Origin: Cephalothrix spiralis
Taxonomy: Eukaryota; Nemertea; Palaeonemertea; Archinemertea; Cephalotrichidae
Assembly (NCBI GenBank): GCA_032353305.1
Contig: JAUCNG010228857.1
Location: 1-12,796, forward strand
Direction: 5' to 3'
DNA length: 12,796 bases
Numbering within the stretch: the stretch's first letter is position 1; every line of letters starts with the position of its first letter. The position numbers were made by a program, and so were the translations under genes. Below, one piece after another: positions 9,847 to 12,796 of this stretch. The notes under the pieces are model-generated. The model saw only the letters and a list, made by a program, of their open reading frames with translations. It searched no databases and had not been told where the DNA came from.

Positions 9847-12796
9847 GTAAGTAGTTTAATTTGCTTCCAAAAGTCATCAATTTTTTCGAATCCCAAATTC
9901 CCAATCCCATTTTTTTCCCACTCATTTCCATGATTCATGGATTCAACCTTGCATGATTCACCAAATCCTAGAGTAGATGTATAATCTCTATAGGTAATAT
10001 AGATAAATAGATAATTTTAGGCAATTTTGATATTGGGTTGATATGAACCCATTTCCTGTACCATGCTGTAGAAGCCTAGAAGGTCATCGTTTTTTTCGAA
10101 ATGGACCATATTATAAAATTTTTACGATTGAATAGAATTGAGTAGAAATTTAGCATATCTTCAAATTTTAAACTTTATCTTATTAGAATAAAAAGAGTAC
10201 TATATACTCGACATCAATTAAATAATGAAATATTATGAATGAATTTGGGATCATATAAATGTAGGGCCTACCTATAAATGTGCAGGAAAAGATTGTTAAT
10301 GTGATACCTCACCTGTTTAGGCCATTGGAAGTTGTTTATGGGTTTCCGGTAGTACGCCCGCATGTACCTACGATATCGCACGAAAATTTCATTGTCTTCA
10401 CAAATTTTCATTATTACCTTGTTTTTGCAGACACATTTCCATAGACACGAAACTTGCCATAAATCGATTAGAAATCAATTGTCTCCAGAAGTAAAAACAT
10501 GTCGCGCAAGCCAACCTCGCTCCAAATCAGAATTTTTAAAGATTATTGACTGCACATTTTGAAACTATTTTTCAGAACGGGGTTTTTCATGGCAACCTTG
10601 CTCCTAATCAGAATTTTCTTAAGATTATTGACTGCACATTTTGAAAACTATTTTCGGAACGGGGTGACATGGGAAAATAATGTGCATTTTTTGTTTTGTT
10701 TTCCCTATAAATAATGATAATGAAGCGCATACCGCGTCGATAATAGATTTACATGCGACCGGAAACCCATACACAACTTCCAATGGCCTTATAGTCCTTG
10801 TTGTAACATTGCAAACCGCGAAAGACTATTCCATTTCCGCTTACGGTCGCTTATGATAATAAATGTGAAAAAAACAAACAACATCAAAATTATTGGAAAA
10901 AAATGGTTAAATTAGATGAACCGCGCTCATTGAAATTGCTGACCCGTCAATGTCTAAAAAAATTGTTAAGTCTGTAATACGTTGACAAAACGATCGTATG
11001 ATGGTTGCCACAGCAAATAATGACCCTTATGAAAATGGGCCGCGGTTTTAAAAGCCCCGGTCGGCCAGAAAAGCCCCGGTCGATGAAACCGGGGTAGTTT
11101 GGAACAAAGCAGCGGTCCGTAATACCAAGGTTTTCTCCGAAAAGCCGTGGTCTGACCACAGCTTCGAATGCCGCGGTCCGTAATACCGAGGTTTTCTCCG
11201 AAAAGCCGTGGTTTGACCACGGTTTCGAAAGCCGCGGTCCGTAATACCGAGGTTTTCTCCGAAAAGCCGAGGTTTTCTCGTAATACCGCGGTATTTAGCA
11301 CGGCTTTTGGGGAAATACCGCGGCCCATTTTCGTAAGGGGACAGCGTCCCTTCCCAGCTACTAATTTGTGGCATCAAATTGGCGAGCCTCACTGTTATTC
11401 AAAAATAAAGTTCCTAGTTAGTTAGCTTATCAGCGATGCTGGCGGGGAAGTCCATTGGCGATGCTGGCGGGGAAATCCAGCAGGCCGCTGATAAATCATA
11501 CAGTGGTGAGCAAGGTTTTGCCCGTCAAGATCTGCTCTTTTGGTAGCTGTCTGGCCACCTATGCTGATGTAGGATTTCAAGCTGTCACTTGTATTGAGGA
11601 GTAAATAGTTATGTTCGATCAGTTTTACTTACACTTTACTATGGCCTTTTAAAATGGAGTTCTGGGTTATCAAAGGCTGTGTTCTTGTAAATATCTTACT
11701 ACCAATGAGATTTGATTGTTAAAAATTATTTGCTTAAGAACTAAAGTTGTTTATATACTGGAACTGAAAAAGGCAACTCTAGCTACTGCAGCTATTTCCT
11801 CTATTGATTAGTGTTTTTTGCACCATATGTAGGCTAAAGTACAGGAAGTAAATCTGCATTATGATTGACATAAAATTATTGATTTTGAAAAAAGAGTTAT
11901 TCTGAAATAATTTTATTTAGTTCCAATACACTTGAACTTTTGAATACTAATTTGATCTATTTCTTACAGAAAATATCTTGGGGCATTTTTGGAAAACTCA
12001 GATTCTTCTGGTACAATTGGCGTTGAAGAAACCAAACGTACATTACACTCATTTGGTATTTTTCCATCTGAGTCACAAAGTAAGTAGAATAATATAACAT
12101 ATTTGACAAATAAACAAATGAATGACTTGTACAGATTCTGTACATGATCATGTATTACAAATTTGATGCTGCCAATTTATTGATAGGTATCATTAGAACC
12201 TGAAAAAACTGTCAATTATTGGGCTGAAACAGTCCCTAAATAGCTTAAACGGTAAAGACTAGCTGATATTCAGAAATTTCCGACCCTGGTACCCTCAACC
12301 TTGAAGAACGCAGTTAAACTAAATAAACGAAGATGTTAATAACCAGTAGCTATAATTGGAGATAATCCTGTTCAGAAAATTTTGAGAACACAAATATAAG
12401 TATATGTAAATATAAGAAAAATAACATTCTACTAATGACGGAAAATCTCATCCCAGGATAAAAACAGTAAATCAGTAAACACATATAAGTACGGTATTTT
12501 ACCTCACAGCTAAGTGCCAATCAATCTCAATTTGTCAAACCTAACATAGGAACTTTAAAATTAATTTAACCAAGATCATATATTTTATAAAGTGGCCGAA
12601 ATCTGCCGAATTCCAATCTCACAAGAACTATCTTCTTTAGCATATATATGCCATTTTCCGCTCAAAGTATCATTTGAAAGAGCTCTCCCTACACTATAAA
12701 GTAAGCTTATGGTTTTTCTTTTTCAGTTTTTGAAGTAGGTCATTGCTGCTGTCAAGATGGAAATCGGTTATGGTTTTATCAATTCTGTGTTTTAGC
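9692..12796 (+). CDS. unrecognised EF-hand-like protein, first three coding exons, truncated by the window
   Basis: Exons are 9692-9846, 11970-12079 and 12727-12796, joined in phases 2 and 1 through GT-AG introns. They give 111 residues so far, and the gene continues past the right edge. The start at 9692 has G at -3 and +4, and an in-frame TAA lies at 9677-9679. Residues 61-72, NSDSSGTIGVEE, fit a 12-residue EF-hand loop (Asp at 3, Gly at 6, Ile at 8, Glu at 12; Asn rather than Asp at 1). Helix-like segments flank it, the following one with a centrin-like LHSFGIFPSES. Exon 3 starts with the Cys-rich GHCCCQDGNRLWFYQF. The N-terminus (MAANALAAVFGWVQSFI) may be an amphipathic helix. I do not recognise the family, and calcium binding is unproven. 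It shares its promoter with cry-dash. Confidence 0.75.
10320..10788. mobile_element. 469 bp PIF/Harbinger-like MITE
   Basis: The terminal inverted repeats (10320-10350 and 10758-10788) match at 30 of 31 bases and start GGCCATTGGAAGTTG. TTA flanks both sides (10317-10319 and 10789-10791), fitting the TWA target duplication of PIF/Harbinger elements. The inverted similarity resumes further in (GCATGTA) after a small gap. No transposase is present, so it is non-autonomous. It contains an internal 81 bp tandem duplication. Confidence 0.85.
10512..10672 (+). repeat. two tandem copies of an 81 bp unit inside the MITE
   Basis: Units begin CAACCTCGCTCC at 10512 and CAACCTTGCTCC at 10593. Both contain GATTATTGACTGCACATTTT and end near GAACGGGG and CATGG. 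There are a few mismatches and small indels. Confidence 0.85.
11024..11340. mobile_element. 317 bp GC-rich MITE-like element with tandem-repeat core
   Basis: The ends are inverted: CCCTTATGAAAATGGGCCGC at 11024 against the complement of the right end, CCCCTTACGAAAATGGGCCG. The match runs about 23 bp. The core holds 61 bp tandem repeats and many small palindromes such as CCGTGG...CCACGG. It is far richer in GC than its surroundings. Open frames on both strands here are translations of the repeat. No target duplication is clear. Confidence 0.75.
11112..11278 (+). repeat. 61 bp tandem repeat, about 2.7 copies
   Basis: GCGGTCCGTAATACC recurs at 11112, 11173 and 11234, an exact 61 bp period. Each unit contains GGTTTTCTCCGAAAAGCCG. 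The first unit has drifted most and the third is cut off by a variant. Confidence 0.9.
11427..11494. repeat. 68 bp fold-back containing a 25 bp direct repeat
   Basis: TTATCAGC (11427-11434) pairs with GCTGATAA (11487-11494), and CTGG pairs with CCAG inside. Between the arms, GCGATGCTGGCGGGGAA occurs at 11433 and again at 11458. Confidence 0.7.
11970..12079 (+). CDS. EF-hand-like gene, exon 2 (residues 52-89)
   Basis: The acceptor TTTCTTACAG and donor GTAAGT bracket a 110 bp frame that encodes KYLGAFLENSDSSGTIGVEE and TKRTLHSFGIFPSESQ. Phase 2 in and phase 1 out fit both neighbours. The EF-hand-like loop lies wholly in this exon. Confidence 0.75.
12080..12726 (+). other. intron 2 of the EF-hand-like gene (647 bp)
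   Basis: Donor GTAAGT, acceptor CAG. It contains a possible SINE head at 12241-12290. The minus-strand frame 11957-12151 overlaps exon 2 and is a shadow. Confidence 0.7.
12241..12290 (+). repeat. possible degenerate tRNA-derived SINE head
   Basis: TAGCTTAAACGGTAAAG resembles an A box and D arm. TTCCGACCCTGG about 20 bp later resembles a decayed B box. No closed arms form, so this is weak. Confidence 0.35.
12727..12796 (+). CDS. EF-hand-like gene, exon 3 (from residue 89, cut by window end)
   Basis: The acceptor is TTTTTCTTTTTCAG, after a pyrimidine tract. It reads IFEVGHCCCQDGNRLWFYQF and CVL, open to the last base. The exon end is not in the window. Confidence 0.68.

Larger units (their letters stand above)
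9847..11969 (+). other. intron 1 of the EF-hand-like gene (2123 bp)
   Basis: Donor GTAAGT, acceptor CAG. It is loaded with elements: a Harbinger-like MITE (10320-10788), a GC-rich tandem-repeat element (11024-11340) and a small fold-back with a 25 bp direct repeat (11427-11494). The stretches 9847-10316 and 11495-11969 are AT-rich and show nothing. Confidence 0.75.

Noticed and set aside
10362-10562. Plus-strand open frame of 66 codons
   Set aside because: It is wholly inside the Harbinger-like MITE and not similar to a transposase.
10947-11425. Four overlapping open frames on both strands, rich in repeated LFGENLGITDRG-like segments
   Set aside because: They are translations of the 61 bp tandem repeat in several frames. 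The period is seen in the DNA itself and both strands are open, so no protein is implied.
11957-12151. Minus-strand open frame of 64 codons
   Set aside because: It is antisense to the EF-hand-like exon 2, whose splice sites and phases are better supported.

Overview
The window is eukaryotic, most likely from a marine invertebrate animal. The evidence is long AT-rich spacers, GT-AG introns that break conserved protein families at coding phase, tRNA-derived SINE-like pieces and miniature inverted-repeat elements. I cannot name the species. No bacterial operon, CRISPR array, rRNA gene or intact tRNA gene is visible.

Two protein genes lie head to head. On the minus strand (877-9346) is a complete 12-exon gene for a DASH-type cryptochrome/photolyase. 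I assembled it exon by exon. All eleven introns are GT-AG, every phase closes, and the product is 518 residues with an in-frame stop 10-12 bases before the ATG. The last exon (877-978) is separated by a 970 bp intron and encodes an Arg-Gly-rich tail ending in the DFYF signature of animal DASH proteins. On the plus strand, from 9692, are the first three coding exons of a gene I do not recognise. Its second exon carries an EF-hand-like loop, and the gene runs off the right edge. Only 345 bp separate the two start codons. This shared promoter holds a perfect TTACGTAA (D-box/PAR-bZIP palindrome) and an ETS/GABP-type ACCGGAAGTG 6 bp further out. A D-box next to a light-dependent flavoprotein gene fits the light-induced control known for fish photolyase and clock genes.

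By region: 1-876 is the 3' flank of the DASH gene, with a hammerhead-ribozyme-like remnant at the left edge. 877-9346 is the DASH gene, whose introns hold a 418 bp element with terminal inverted repeats, two SINE-like heads, a 121 bp near-perfect palindrome, a 189 bp fold-back, a 12 bp perfect hairpin and two copies of a short dispersed repeat. 9347-9691 is the divergent promoter. 9692-12796 is the partial EF-hand-like gene. Its 2.1 kb first intron carries a 469 bp Harbinger-like MITE with TTA target duplications, and a 317 bp GC-rich element whose internal 61 bp tandem repeats create several spurious open frames.

The most useful observations are the full exon structure of cry-dash, the D-box/ETS divergent promoter, the RG-rich tail that intron retention could remove, and the structured mobile elements.
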